Assembly (NCBI RefSeq): GCF_015712165.1
Contig: NZ_JADPZX010000001.1
Location: 5,096,001-5,160,000 of the forward strand
DNA: 64,000 bases
Direction of reading: 5' to 3'
From: Streptomyces spinoverrucosus
GTDB lineage: Bacteria > Actinomycetota > Actinomycetes > Streptomycetales > Streptomycetaceae
Under the pieces are notes generated by a model. That model saw only the letters and a list, made by a program, of their open reading frames with translations. It was not told the DNA's origin and searched no databases. This document shows, in pieces, positions 36,841-47,700 of the stretch. Positions within the stretch are counted from its first letter, which is position 1; every line of letters begins with the position of its first letter. A program made the position numbers and the translations under genes.

Positions 36841-38451
36841 TCAGCTCTTCCTGCGTACCGCCCCGGCCAGAATCCACCCCTCCACCGCCTCGTACTGCCG
36901 CCGTTGCTCCTCCGCCTTGCGCCGGCCGGAAACCATCGTCCCCAGCCATCCGAAGGCGAAGCCCAGGGGTACGGAGACCAGGCCCGTCGTCGTGAAGGGG
37001 AAGTAGGTGAAGTCGGCCTCGGGGAAGGCGGAGACGGGCGATCCGGAGACCAGGTTGGTGCCCGGCATCAGGATCACCACCGCGAGGGAGCCGCCGATGA
37101 GGGTGCTCAGCAGGCCGGTGCGGGTGTAGCGGCGCCAGAAGAGGCCGTAGACCAGGGCGGGCGCGATGGCGGAGGCGCCCAGGGAGAAGGACAGCGTCAC
37201 CAGAGGTTGCAGGCTGCGGTGCTGGACCAGCGTGGCCAGCAGGATCGTCGGGATGCCGATCGCGACGGCGGAGAGGCGGGCCAGCGTCATCTCGCGGCGG
37301 GCGGACAGGTCCTGGACGCGGCCGGCGAAGACGTCGTGGGCGAGGGAGTTGGCGCAGGCGAGGATCATCCCGGCGACCGAGGCGAGCACCGTCAGGAAGA
37401 CGGCGGTGGTGACCGCCGTGAACAGGAACGTCTCCGCAGCGGTCACCTCCGGTCCGAACGCCGCCTGGGAGCCCAGCAGATAGGCGGAGTTGCCCTGCGG
37501 ATCGGCGCCGGCGATGGCCTCGCGGCCGATCAGCGCGGTCGCGCCGATGCCGACGACCGTGATGATCAGCACGAACACCGCGACGCTGGACACCGCCCAG
37601 GACATCGACCGGCGTACCTGACGGGCGCTGGACGCGGTGTACATGCGCATGGTGACGTGCGGCAGGCAGGCGCCGCCCAGCACCACGCACAACTCGGCGG
37701 TGATCATGTCGAGGCGGGGGAACGGCCCGCCCTCGAACTGCAGCCCGGAGGAGAGGAACGCGGCGCCCACCCCGCTCCGCTCCGCCGCCGTGTCGAACAG
37801 TGCGACGGGATCCCAGTCGAACTTGTTCAGCACCAGTACGGCGACCACCGCGCCCGACCCGAGCAGCATCACCATCTTCAGAATCTGGATGAGTGCGGTC
37901 CCTTTCATCCCCCCGATCGCGGCGTAACTGATCATCAGGGCGCCCAGCCCGACGATGCAGCCCGTCTCCACCTCCGTGCCCGAAAGCCCCAGCAGAAAGG
38001 CCATCAACTGTCCTGTGCCGGCGAGCTGGACCAGCATCATCGGCAACAGCGCGGCCAGCGTCACCACACACGCGGTCACCCGCACACACCGCCCCGGCAT
38101 ACGGCGTGCGAAGGCGTCTCCCATCGTGAAACGGCCCGCGTTGCGCAGGGGTTCCGCCAGCAGGAACATCAGCAGCATCAGCGACAGCGCCGTACTGAGC
38201 GCCAGCACGATCCCGTCATGGCCGTACAACGCGATCACCCCACCCGTGCCGAGCACGGTGGCCGCCGAGATGTAGTCACCGGCGATCGCCAGTCCGTTGC
38301 GCATCGGGGACAGGGAGCTGTAGCCGGTGTAGAACTCGTCGAGGTCGTCCCGGTCCGGGCCGGTCATCACGCACAGCAGCAGCGTGATCGTGGCGACGAC
38401 GGTGAACGCGACCAGCGACATCGTCTCCGCCGACTCACTGAACCCCGTCAC
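36841..38451 (-). CDS. Sodium:solute symporter, ActP-like (acetate/monocarboxylate)
   Basis: The 536-residue SSS-family protein has about 13 spans. The segments DEFYTGYSSLSPMRNGLAIA, AGDYISAATVLGTGG and GMILACANSLAHDVFAGRV are typical of the ActP/cation-acetate branch. It is preceded by a DUF485 membrane protein gene whose TGA overlaps the GTG start by three bases (GTGA), the arrangement known from yjcH-actP. It probably imports acetate, propionate or similar carboxylates with Na+ or H+; the exact substrate is inferred. The longer upstream frame belongs to antisense read-through. Confidence 0.9.
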   Translation of the reverse strand: MTGFSESAETMSLVAFTVVATITLLLCVMTGPDRDDLDEFYTGYSSLSPMRNGLAIAGDYISAATVLGTGGVIALYGHDGIVLALSTALSLMLLMFLLAEPLRNAGRFTMGDAFARRMPGRCVRVTACVVTLAALLPMMLVQLAGTGQLMAFLLGLSGTEVETGCIVGLGALMISYAAIGGMKGTALIQILKMVMLLGSGAVVAVLVLNKFDWDPVALFDTAAERSGVGAAFLSSGLQFEGGPFPRLDMITAELCVVLGGACLPHVTMRMYTASSARQVRRSMSWAVSSVAVFVLIITVVGIGATALIGREAIAGADPQGNSAYLLGSQAAFGPEVTAAETFLFTAVTTAVFLTVLASVAGMILACANSLAHDVFAGRVQDLSARREMTLARLSAVAIGIPTILLATLVQHRSLQPLVTLSFSLGASAIAPALVYGLFWRRYTRTGLLSTLIGGSLAVVILMPGTNLVSGSPVSAFPEADFTYFPFTTTGLVSVPLGFAFGWLGTMVSGRRKAEEQRRQYEAVEGWILAGAVRRKS

Positions 38452-38930
38452 CGTGGCGCACCCCGCTTGGCGTCCAGCGCGGCCTGTCGGCGGATGCGGT
38501 CCGCGAGCGGATCGACCCGCACACGCGCGGTGTGCTCGTACAGCGCGATCGCCAGCCAGGTGACCGGCAGTTGCGCCAGCGCGAGCAGCAGCCCGGCCGG
38601 CAGTCCACCGGCGACCTCGGCCGTCATGAACCCCGGCGCGAACGCCGACAGCACCAGGAACAGCGTGAAGTACCCGAGCGCGGTGAGCGTCGCCACCCGC
38701 CGCTGCCAGCGGTAGGCGCTGCGAAGGACGCGCAGGTCGCTGTGGTGCCCGAGCGGCGCGTGCACCGGCGCACGCCGCGTGGCGGGCTCGGGCTGCGGTT
38801 CCGGCTGCCAGGGGTAGGTGGGGTACGTCGGGGACGCGGGTGCGACGTCGGGGGAGAGCGGCGAGAAGGAGTGGTCGGGCGGCGGATACGACGGATGGCG
38901 CGGGTACGACGAAAACGGGTCGTGGGACAT
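38448..38930 (-). CDS. DUF485-family membrane protein
   Basis: The 160-residue protein has a Pro/Ser/Tyr-rich N-terminal tail (about residues 1-70), then DUF485-like LRSAYRWQRRVATLTALGYF and two membrane spans at about 84-101 and 113-135, and closes with a short basic segment. DUF485 proteins (E. coli YjcH type) accompany acetate symporters. ATG 38930 has AAGGAG 6 bp upstream. Translation is coupled to the symporter through the GTGA overlap. The long disordered tail is longer than in the E. coli protein. Confidence 0.88.
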   Translation of the reverse strand: MSHDPFSSYPRHPSYPPPDHSFSPLSPDVAPASPTYPTYPWQPEPQPEPATRRAPVHAPLGHHSDLRVLRSAYRWQRRVATLTALGYFTLFLVLSAFAPGFMTAEVAGGLPAGLLLALAQLPVTWLAIALYEHTARVRVDPLADRIRRQAALDAKRGAPR

Positions 38931-39181
38931 CCCGTGCTCCTTGCGCGGCTCGGGTCCGTGGCGGCGGACCGCAGGGAGGTGGGGGGGGCGGGCCACGCAC
39001 GCTACTCGGCGGGCCATGAACGCGAGGCGTTTTGGCCAAACTGAGTGGTCGGTATGCGCTTACTTCGGCAAACCGTGAATGACCTGCGCTGTTACCGACG
39101 TTAACTCCGACTTTTGGCGCGCCGTCAGTCCCTGCCGCAGTCCGGCGTATCGAGCCGCCGCGACAACCGGTCGGGTGTTGC

Positions 39182-40675
39182 TCAGCGCTGGTCGATGACC
39201 GGGAAGCGGCGCGGCGCCAGTACCAGCAGCACCAGGAAGGCGAGGGCGGCCGCGCACGCCGCGCCCAGGTACACGGCGTGGACCGCGTCCGCGACGGCCC
39301 GTCGGGTCGCCTCGGACGCGGTGCCGGTGTCGAGGCCGTGGGCGACGGCGTCGAGGTCCGCGCTGCCGAGGCGGCCGGCGAGGACGCCGTTGGCGACGGC
39401 GCCGAAGACGGACGCGCCGATGGTCTGGCCGGTCTGCCGGCAGAAGAGGATCGATGCGGTGGCCGTGCCGCGTTCCGACCAGCCGACGGTGGACTGCACG
39501 CCGACGATGAGAGGGAGTTGGAACAGACCGAGCGCGGCGCCCAGGAGGAGCATCAGGAGCGTCGGCTGCCAGGCCTCGCCCGGGTAGGGCAGGAAGGGGA
39601 AGGCGAGCAGGATCAGGGTGGCCGCGCCGATGCCGAGCACGGCCGTGTCCCGGAAGCCGATCCGGCGGTAGACGTGCTGGCTGAACGCCGCCGAGACGGG
39701 CCAGCTCAACGTCCACGCGCTGAGCACGAACCCGGCGGCGACCGGGCCGAGGCCGAGCACGGTCTGGGCGTACGTCGGCAGGAAGACGGCCGGGGCGACC
39801 ATGAGCAGTCCCAGTGCGCCCAGCGCGAGGTTGACCGCGGCGATCGTACGGCGGCGCCAGACCCAGCCCGGGATGATCGGTGCGGCCGCCCGGCGTTCGA
39901 TCACCACGAGGAGCGCGACGAGCGCCAGTCCGGTACCCAGCAGGGCGAGCGACGGCGCCGACAGCCACGGCCACGCCACTCCGCCCTGCACCAGCGCCGT
40001 GAGCAGGACCCCGCCGCAGGCGAACACGGCCAGCGCCCCCCACCAGTCCACACGCGCGCGTGCGGCCGTCTCGCGCTGCGGCTCGTGCAGGTGACGGACG
40101 ATCAGCCACAGGGCGAGTCCGCCGATCGGCAGGTTGACGAGGAAGATCCAGCGCCAGTCCGCGTACGCGGCGAGGACTCCGCCGACGGCCGGGCCGGCGA
40201 CCGCCGACGCCGCCCACACCGTGGAGAGTCTGGCCTGGATCTTCGGGCGTTCCTCCAGCGGGTACAGGTCGGCGGCGAGTGTCTGGACCGTGCCCTGCAG
40301 GGCGCCGCCGCCCAGACCCTGGACGATGCGGAAGACGATCAGTGCCCATATGTTCCAGGCGAGCGCGCACAGCAGGGAGCCGAGGAGGAAGACGGACGCC
40401 CCCGCGATGAGGACCGGTTTGCGGCCGAACGTGTCGGAGAGCTTGCCGTAGACGGGGAGGGTGACGGTGGCGGCGAGCAGATAGCCGGAGAACAGCCAGG
40501 AGAAGACGGAGAAACCGCCCAGGTCGCCGACGATCTGCGGTACGGCCGTGGAGACGACGGTGGAGTCGAGTGCCGCCAGAGCCATGGAGAGCATCAGTGC
40601 CGCTACGACCGCTCCCCGCTTGTCGGTTGCGGCGCGCCGTGCCGTGCCATGCACGGCGGGTCTGGTGCTGCCCAC
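39182..40675 (-). CDS. MFS drug exporter, DHA2 (EmrB/QacA) family
   Basis: The 497-residue protein has 14 predicted spans. Typical DHA2 motifs are LAALDSTVVSTAVPQIVGDL in span 1 and GKLSDTFGRKPVLIAG (motif A) between spans 2 and 3; motif C-like AGPAVGGVLAAYADWRWIF follows in span 5. It probably exports hydrophobic or cationic compounds with proton antiport; the substrate cannot be told. GTG 40675 has AAGGA about 6 bp upstream; an earlier GTG at 40696 is possible. No regulator is adjacent. It diverges from the MacB-like ABC operon. Confidence 0.9.
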   Translation of the reverse strand: MGSTRPAVHGTARRAATDKRGAVVAALMLSMALAALDSTVVSTAVPQIVGDLGGFSVFSWLFSGYLLAATVTLPVYGKLSDTFGRKPVLIAGASVFLLGSLLCALAWNIWALIVFRIVQGLGGGALQGTVQTLAADLYPLEERPKIQARLSTVWAASAVAGPAVGGVLAAYADWRWIFLVNLPIGGLALWLIVRHLHEPQRETAARARVDWWGALAVFACGGVLLTALVQGGVAWPWLSAPSLALLGTGLALVALLVVIERRAAAPIIPGWVWRRRTIAAVNLALGALGLLMVAPAVFLPTYAQTVLGLGPVAAGFVLSAWTLSWPVSAAFSQHVYRRIGFRDTAVLGIGAATLILLAFPFLPYPGEAWQPTLLMLLLGAALGLFQLPLIVGVQSTVGWSERGTATASILFCRQTGQTIGASVFGAVANGVLAGRLGSADLDAVAHGLDTGTASEATRRAVADAVHAVYLGAACAAALAFLVLLVLAPRRFPVIDQR

Positions 40676-41132
40676 GCAGATTCCTTCCCCTTGCACCTAT
40701 CTGCCGTGCGACAGCTTCCCACTTGACCCTCACGTGACGGCAGGGCGCAGCCTGAGTGGGCCGCAGGGGGGACCGACCCTGAGACGGACTCCGCCCGGGG
40801 GAGGACTGCCCCTAGGGGGTTCTCCGTACTACGGCTCGGGGAGGGTTCGTCCCGGCGGAGGACGAGGGGCGTCCAGGCTGTCCTTAACCTGGCTTTACGC
40901 CGCTGGGGGCGCCGCCGGGAGGGCTGTCGGGGGCGGTGCACCGCACTTTCGGGGGTGGGGTTTTCCTCAGTGAAAGAGGGGGCTGTACACCATCGAGCCG
41001 CGCCCCCTCCTGCGGCGAGACTCATCGCGTACCACTTCGCACGACTTCGTACGAGCCCGACGGTCCCGGCGAGCCCGACGTGCTCGTACGAGTCCTTACA
41101 GGCCAACTGCTGACCGACATAGGAGACATACG
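40676..41132. other. Divergent intergenic region, MFS exporter / ABC exporter
   Basis: This 457-bp region has no gene that I can support. It is G-rich (several GGGG runs at 40764-40860). Near the ABC side it has a hairpin (41043-41094) made of CGTACG-containing arms, which probably lies in the leader of the ABC operon. A CTTTACG-rich stretch near 40880-40900 may hold a promoter, but I cannot define boxes. Confidence 0.5.
41043..41094 (+). promoter_or_regulatory. Leader hairpin before the ABC exporter operon
   Basis: GACTTCGTACGAGC (41043-41056) and GCTCGTACGAGTC (41082-41094) are reverse complements except for one extra base. The loop holds part of a CGAGCCCGAC direct repeat. It ends 39 bp before the GTG start and may act in attenuation or be an operator with CGTACG cores. 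Confidence 0.45.
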
Positions 41133-41921
41133 GTGACATCGGCTGTAACCATTCCCAGGCACGGGGGCACTGGAGAACGTACGGCCGTTGCCGCGCGGGC
41201 GCGGCAGGTCGTCAAGGCATACGGGGCCGGGGAGACCCGCGTCGTCGCCCTCGACCATGTCGACGTGGACATCGCCCGCGGCCAGTTCACCGCGATCATG
41301 GGTCCCTCGGGGTCCGGCAAGTCCACACTGATGCACTGCCTCGCCGGACTCGACACCGTCACGAGCGGGAAGATCTACCTCGACGAGACCGAGATCACCG
41401 GCCTGAAGGACAAGAAGCTGACGCAGCTTCGCCGGGACCGGATCGGGTTCATCTTCCAGGCGTTCAACCTGCTGCCGACGCTGAACGCGATGGAGAACAT
41501 CACGCTGCCCATGGACATCGCCGGCCGCAAGCCCGACAAGGCATGGCTGGACCGGGTCGTGGACACCGTCGGGCTCGCCGGGCGGCTCAAGCACCGGCCG
41601 ACGCAGCTCTCCGGCGGTCAGCAGCAACGCGTCGCCGTGGCGCGGGCGCTGGCCGCACGGCCGGAGATCATCTTCGGTGACGAGCCGACCGGAAACCTCG
41701 ACTCGCGCGCGGGCGCCGAGGTGCTGGGCTTCCTGCGCCGGTCCGTGGACGAACTGGGGCAGACCATCGTGATGGTCACGCACGACCCGGTGGCCGCGTC
41801 GTACGCGGACCGGGTGCTCTACCTCGCCGACGGCCGGATCGTCGACGAGATGTACCGGCCGACGGCCGAAGCCGTCCTGGACCGCATGAAGGACTTCGAC
41901 GCCCGGGGGCGCACGTCATGA
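41133..41921 (+). CDS. ABC transporter ATP-binding protein, MacB/LolD type
   Basis: The 262-residue ATPase has Walker A MGPSGSGKSTLMHCLAGLD, a Q-loop in FIFQAFNLLPTLNAMENI, signature LSGGQQQRVAVARALA, Walker B IIFGDEPTGNLD and the H-loop VMVTHDP. The PTGNLDS variant and the Q-loop place it in the MacB/LolD/FtsE group that drives large FtsX-like permeases. GTG 41133 has GGAGA upstream. Its stop overlaps the start of the permease gene by four bases (ATGA), so subunits are made together. Confidence 0.94.
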   Translation: MTSAVTIPRHGGTGERTAVAARARQVVKAYGAGETRVVALDHVDVDIARGQFTAIMGPSGSGKSTLMHCLAGLDTVTSGKIYLDETEITGLKDKKLTQLRRDRIGFIFQAFNLLPTLNAMENITLPMDIAGRKPDKAWLDRVVDTVGLAGRLKHRPTQLSGGQQQRVAVARALAARPEIIFGDEPTGNLDSRAGAEVLGFLRRSVDELGQTIVMVTHDPVAASYADRVLYLADGRIVDEMYRPTAEAVLDRMKDFDARGRTS

Positions 41922-44497
41922 CCGTGCTGAAGACCTCCATGCGCAACTTCCTCGCGCACAAGGGGCGCATGGCCCTGTCGGCCGTCGCCGTGCTGCTGTC
42001 CGTGGCCTTCGTGTGCGGCACGCTGGTGTTCACCGACACGATGAACACGACCTTCGACAAGCTGTTCGCGGCCACCGCCTCGGACGTCACGGTCAGCGCC
42101 AAGGACTCGTCGGACACCGGCGAGACCACCGCGGACAACGGCAAGCCGCCGGTCATGCCGGCCTCCGTCGTCGACGAGGTCGGCAAGGCGGACGGTGTGA
42201 AGTCGGCGGAGGGGACGGTCTTCTCGACGTCGGTGACCGTCATCGACGCCGACAAGGACAGCCTCTCCCCGACCAGCGGCGGGCCGACCATCGTCGGCAA
42301 CTGGAACTCCAACGACGCCCGCACCATGGACATCACCTCCGGTTCCGCGCCCAAAGGCGCCGACCAGGTGATGGTCGACGCGGACACCGCCGACAAGCAC
42401 GGCCTGAAGCTGGGCGACGAGATCGGCATCATCACCGCCGTCGGCACGCACCGGGCGAAGGTCTCCGGCATCGCCGACTTCACCGTCACCAACCCCGGTG
42501 CCGCGATCTTCTACCTCGACACGAAGACCGCCCAGCAGACCCTGGTCGGTGAGACCGGGGTGTACACCAACGTCAACGTCACCGCCGCGGCCGGCATCAG
42601 CGACGCCCAGCTGAAGAAGAACGTCTCCACCGCGCTCGACGGCGGCTACAAGGTGCAGACGGCCAAGGAGGTCGCGGACGCCAACGCGAAGGACGTCCAG
42701 GAGTTCATGGGCGTCATCAAGTACGCGATGCTCGGCTTCGCCGGGATCGCCTTCCTCGTCGGCGTCTTCCTGATCATCAACACGTTCTCCATGCTGGTCG
42801 CCCAGCGCACCCGTGAGATCGGCCTGATGCGGGCCATCGGATCGAGCCGCAAGCAGGTCAACCGCTCCGTGCTGATCGAGGCGCTGCTGCTCGGCGTCGT
42901 CGGCTCCGTGCTGGGCGTCGGCGCGGGCGTGGGGCTCGCGGTGGGGCTGATGCAGCTCATGGGCGCCATGGGCATGAACCTCTCGACGGACGACCTGACG
43001 GTCGTGTGGACCACCCCGGCGGTCGGCCTCGTCCTGGGTGTCGTGGTCACCGTCCTGGCCGCCTACCTGCCGGCCCGCCGCGCCGGAAAGATCTCCCCGA
43101 TGGCCGCGCTGCGCGACGCGGGCGCCCCGGCCGACGCCAAGGCCGGCGTCGTCCGGGCGGTGCTCGGCCTGCTGCTGACGGGCGCGGGCGGGTTCGGCCT
43201 GTACCTGGCGGCCGCCGCCGACAAGGCGAGCGAGGGTGCCCTGTGGCTGGGCGCGGGCGTGGTGCTGTCGCTGCTCGGCTTCGTCGTCATCGGCCCGCTG
43301 CTGGCGGGCGGAGTGGTCCGGGTGCTCGGCGCGATCGTGCTGCGGATATTCGGCCCTGTGGGCCGGATGGCCGAGCGCAACGCGCTGCGCAACCCGCGCC
43401 GCACCGGCGCCACGGGCGCCGCGCTGATGATCGGGCTCGCGCTGGTGGCCTGCCTGTCGGTGGTCGGCTCCTCGATGGTCGCCTCGGCGACGGAGGAACT
43501 CGACAAGAGCGTCGGTACGGACTTCATCGTCCAGTCCGACAGCGGGCAGCTGATCACCCCGCAGGCGGTCGAGGCCGTGCAGGCGGCCGACAGTGTGGGC
43601 CGCGTCACCGAGTACAAGTGGATGAAGGCCGACTTCAAGACCCCGGACGGCAAGACGTCCAAGGGCACCGCCATCACGGCCGCCGACCCGACGTACGCGC
43701 AGGACCTGCGGGTCGAGACCGTCGCGGGCAACCTCGCCGACGCCTACCGACCCGACTCGATGTCCGTCCACGAGGAGTACGCCAACGACCATGGCATCAG
43801 CCTCGGCTCCAAGGTCGCCGTCGACTTCAAGGACGGCTCCACCGCCCAGCTGACGGTCCGGGCGATCACCAGCAGCGACGCGGTGATCGACCAGGGCGCG
43901 ATGTACACGTCGATCGACACCCTCGCCAAGTACGTCCCGGCCGACAAGATGCCGCTCGACTCGCTGCTGTTCGTCTCGGCGAAGGACGGCCAGGAGACCG
44001 CGGCGTACACCGCGCTGAAGGCGGCTCTGGACGACTACCCGCAGTACACCGTCCGGGACCAGACCGACTACAAGGAGGCCCTGAAGGACCAGATCGGGCA
44101 GCTGCTCAACATGATCTACGGCCTGCTGGCCCTCGCGATCATCGTCGCGATCCTGGGCGTCGTGAACACGCTCGCCCTGTCGGTGGTCGAGCGGACCCGG
44201 GAGATCGGCCTGATGCGGGCGATCGGCCTCTCGCGCCGGCAGCTGCGCCGGATGATCCGCCTGGAGTCGGTCGTGATCGCCCTCTTCGGTGCCCTGCTGG
44301 GCCTGGGGCTGGGCATGGGCTGGGGCGCCACGGCGCAGCAGCTGCTCGCCCTGGAGGGGCTGAACGTGCTGGAGATCCCCTGGCCGACCATCGGCGCGGT
44401 GTTCGTCGGCTCGGCCTTCGTGGGCCTGTTCGCCGCCCTGATACCGGCCTTCCGGGCGGGCCGCATGAACGTCCTCAACGCCATCGCCACCGAGTAG
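41918..44497 (+). CDS. FtsX/MacB-like ABC permease, duplicated type
   Basis: The 859-residue permease has two halves of similar build: an N-terminal span (MALSAVAVLLSVAFVCG), a large outside (MacB-PCD) domain at about 45-255, then a three-span FtsX unit (IKYAMLGFAGIAFLVGVFLI, with QRTREIGLMRAIGSSRKQV); this repeats after residue 500 with VERTREIGLMRAIGLSRRQL. It works with the ATPase just upstream and probably exports a peptide, lipid or lipoprotein-like compound or relays a mechanical signal. The substrate is unknown. A compound hairpin follows at 44526. Confidence 0.93.
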   Translation: MTVLKTSMRNFLAHKGRMALSAVAVLLSVAFVCGTLVFTDTMNTTFDKLFAATASDVTVSAKDSSDTGETTADNGKPPVMPASVVDEVGKADGVKSAEGTVFSTSVTVIDADKDSLSPTSGGPTIVGNWNSNDARTMDITSGSAPKGADQVMVDADTADKHGLKLGDEIGIITAVGTHRAKVSGIADFTVTNPGAAIFYLDTKTAQQTLVGETGVYTNVNVTAAAGISDAQLKKNVSTALDGGYKVQTAKEVADANAKDVQEFMGVIKYAMLGFAGIAFLVGVFLIINTFSMLVAQRTREIGLMRAIGSSRKQVNRSVLIEALLLGVVGSVLGVGAGVGLAVGLMQLMGAMGMNLSTDDLTVVWTTPAVGLVLGVVVTVLAAYLPARRAGKISPMAALRDAGAPADAKAGVVRAVLGLLLTGAGGFGLYLAAAADKASEGALWLGAGVVLSLLGFVVIGPLLAGGVVRVLGAIVLRIFGPVGRMAERNALRNPRRTGATGAALMIGLALVACLSVVGSSMVASATEELDKSVGTDFIVQSDSGQLITPQAVEAVQAADSVGRVTEYKWMKADFKTPDGKTSKGTAITAADPTYAQDLRVETVAGNLADAYRPDSMSVHEEYANDHGISLGSKVAVDFKDGSTAQLTVRAITSSDAVIDQGAMYTSIDTLAKYVPADKMPLDSLLFVSAKDGQETAAYTALKAALDDYPQYTVRDQTDYKEALKDQIGQLLNMIYGLLALAIIVAILGVVNTLALSVVERTREIGLMRAIGLSRRQLRRMIRLESVVIALFGALLGLGLGMGWGATAQQLLALEGLNVLEIPWPTIGAVFVGSAFVGLFAALIPAFRAGRMNVLNAIATE

Positions 44498-44525
44498 CCA
44501 CCGCATACGGGGGTTGCGGGGGAGT

Positions 44526-44566
44526 GGCCCGGCGCCGGGAGTCAGCGGACTCCAGGGCGCCGGGCC
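44526..44566 (+). terminator. Two-part hairpin terminator of the ABC operon
   Basis: GGCCCGGCGCC (44526-44536) pairs perfectly with GGCGCCGGGCC (44556-44566), and inside it GGAGTC (44538-44543) pairs with GACTCC (44548-44553). It lies 28 bp after the stop. Confidence 0.85.
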
Positions 44567-44732
44567 GCCGCCGTCGGTCAGGGTGCGGGCCGCCGGCGTG
44601 TTCACTCTCCCGAGTGGCAGCGGCGGCGGCGACGTACTCTGGAGACCCCCGGCCCGCCCCGCGTGTCGGGTGGTTCGCGTTGCCCACGTCTGCCATCAGC
44701 CAGCCCCTGTCATCCCGGACGGAAACCCCCCC

Positions 44733-47700
44733 ATGAGCCTGCACGGTCTGCTCGACGCCGTCGTCAAGGACGCCGCACTCGCGGAAGCGATCAAGGCGGC
44801 CACGGACGGCAACCGGATGCACGTCGACCTGGTCGGCCCCCAGGCGGCCCGCCCCTTCGCCGTGGCCGCGCTGGCCCGCGACAGCGGCCACCCGGTGCTG
44901 GCGGTGACGGCGACCGGACGTGAGGCGGAGGACCTGGCGGCGGCCCTGCGGTCGCTGCTGCCGCCGGAGGGCGTCGTGGAGTACCCGGCGTGGGAGACGC
45001 TCCCCCACGAGCGGCTCAGCCCCCGCAGCGACACCGTGGGCCGCCGCCTCGCCGTGCTGCGCAGGCTGGCCCACCCCAGCCTCGACGACCCCGAGACCGG
45101 CCCGGTCTCCGTCGTCGTAGCACCCGTGCGGTCCGTGCTCCAGCCGCAGGTCAAGGGCCTGGGCGACCTGGAGCCGGTGGCGCTGAGGACCGGGCAGACG
45201 GCCGACCTGAACCAGGTCGTCGACGCCCTCGCCGCCGCCGCGTACGCGCGCGTGGAGCTGGTCGAGAAGCGCGGCGAGTTCGCCGTACGCGGTGGGATCC
45301 TCGACGTCTTCCCGCCCACCGAGGAACACCCCCTGCGCATCGAGTTCTGGGGCGACGACGTCGAGGAGGTCCGCTACTTCAAGGTGGCCGACCAGCGCTC
45401 CCTCGAAGTCGCCGAGCACGGGCTGTGGGCGCCGCCGTGCCGTGAGCTGCTGCTCACCGACGACGTACGCGCACGCGCGCATGCCCTCGCCGAAGAGCAT
45501 CCGGAGCTCGGCGAGCTGCTCGGCAAGATCGCCGAGGGCATCGCCGTGGAGGGCATGGAGTCGCTCGCACCGGTCCTCGTCGACGACATGGAGCTGCTGC
45601 TCGACGTACTGCCGAAGGGCGCCATGGCCGTCGTGTGCGACCCGGAGCGGGTACGCACGCGTGCGGCGGATCTCGTCGCGACGTCGCAGGAGTTCCTGCA
45701 GGCCTCCTGGGCGGCCACCGCCGGCGGCGGCGAGGCGCCCATCGACGTCGGCGCGGCCTCCCTGTGGTCCATCGCGGCCGTCCGGGACCGGGCCCGCGAG
45801 CTGGACATGATGTGGTGGTCCGTCTCACCCTTCGCCGCAGACGAAGAGCTCGACGCGGACACGCTCAAGCTCGGCATGCACGCCCCCGAGACCTACCGCG
45901 GCGACACCGCCAAGGCGCTCGCCGACACCAAGGGGTGGCTCGCCGACGGCTGGCGCACGGTCTTCGTCACCGAGGGCCACGGCCCCGCCGCCCGTACGGT
46001 GGAGGTGCTCGGCGGCGAGGGCATCGCGGCCCGGCTGGATGCCGACCTGGGGAGCATCTCCCCGTCGGTGGTGCACGTGGCGTGCGGCTCGATCGACAAC
46101 GGGTTCGTCGACCCGGCACTCAAGCTGGCCGTGCTCACCGAGACCGACCTGTCCGGGCAGAAGGCGGCCGGCCGCGACGGCGCCCGCATGCCCGCCCGCC
46201 GCCGCAAGACCATCGACCCGCTCACCCTGGAGCCGGGCGACTACATCGTCCACGAGCAGCACGGCGTGGGCCGCTACATCGAGATGGTGCAGCGGACCGT
46301 GCAGGGCGCCACCCGCGAGTACCTGGTCGTGGAGTACGCCCCCGCCAAGCGCGGCCAGCCCGGCGACCGCCTCTACATCCCCACCGACCAGCTGGAGCAG
46401 ATCACCAAGTACGTCGGCGGCGAGGCGCCCACGCTGCACCGCCTGGGCGGCGCGGACTGGACGAAGACCAAGGCACGCGCGAAGAAGGCCGTCAAGGAGA
46501 TCGCGGCCGACCTGATCAAGCTGTACAGCGCGCGGATGGCGGCCCCCGGGCACACCTTCGCGCCGGACACCCCGTGGCAGCGCGAGCTGGAGGACGCCTT
46601 CCCGTACGCGGAGACGCCGGACCAGCTGACCACCATCGCCGAGGTCAAGGACGACATGGAGAAGTCGGTCCCGATGGACCGCCTGATCTGCGGCGACGTC
46701 GGCTACGGCAAGACGGAGATCGCGGTCCGCGCCGCCTTCAAGGCCGTCCAGGACGGCAAGCAGGTGGCCGTCCTCGTACCGACGACGCTGCTGGTGCAGC
46801 AGCACTTCGGGACGTTCAGCGACCGGTACGCGCAGTTCCCGGTGAGCGTGAAAGCGCTGTCCCGGTTCCAGACGGACACCGAGGCCAAGGGGGTCCTGGA
46901 AGGCCTGCGGGAGGGCTCGGTGGACGTCGTCATCGGCACGCACCGCCTGTTCTCCTCCGAGACCAAGTTCAAAGACCTGGGCCTGGTCATCGTCGACGAG
47001 GAGCAGCGGTTCGGCGTCGAGCACAAGGAACAGCTGAAGAAACTGCGCGCCAACGTCGACGTACTGACGATGTCCGCCACCCCGATCCCACGCACGCTGG
47101 AGATGGCGGTCACCGGCATCCGCGAGATGTCGACGATCACCACCCCGCCGGAGGAACGGCACCCGGTGCTGACCTTCGTCGGCCCCTACGAGGAGAAGCA
47201 GATCGGCGCGGCCATCCGCCGCGAACTGCTGCGCGAGGGCCAGGTCTTCTACATCCACAACCGGGTCGAGTCCATCGACCGCGCGGCGGCCCGGCTGCGC
47301 GAGATCGTCCCCGAGGCGCGCATCGCCACGGCGCACGGGCAGATGTCGGAGTCGGCGCTGGAGCAGGTCGTCGTCGACTTCTGGGAGAAGAAGTTCGACG
47401 TGCTGGTGTCGACGACGATCGTCGAGTCCGGCATCGACATCTCCAACGCGAACACACTGATCGTGGAGCGCGGCGACACCTTCGGTCTGTCGCAGCTGCA
47501 CCAGCTGCGCGGGCGCGTCGGGCGTGGCCGTGAGCGCGGGTACGCGTACTTCCTGTACCCGCCGGAGAAGCCGCTGACCGAGACCGCCCACGAGCGGCTC
47601 GCCACCATCGCCCAGCACACGGAGATGGGCGCGGGCATGTACGTGGCCATGAAGGACCTGGAGATCCGCGGCGCCGGAAACCTCCTCGGCGGCGAGCAGT

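Noticed and set aside
41819..44605. Minus-strand open frame of about 930 codons opposite the ABC permease
   Set aside because: It mirrors the plus-strand gene with codon bias in the wrong phase; high G+C removes stop codons from shadow frames.
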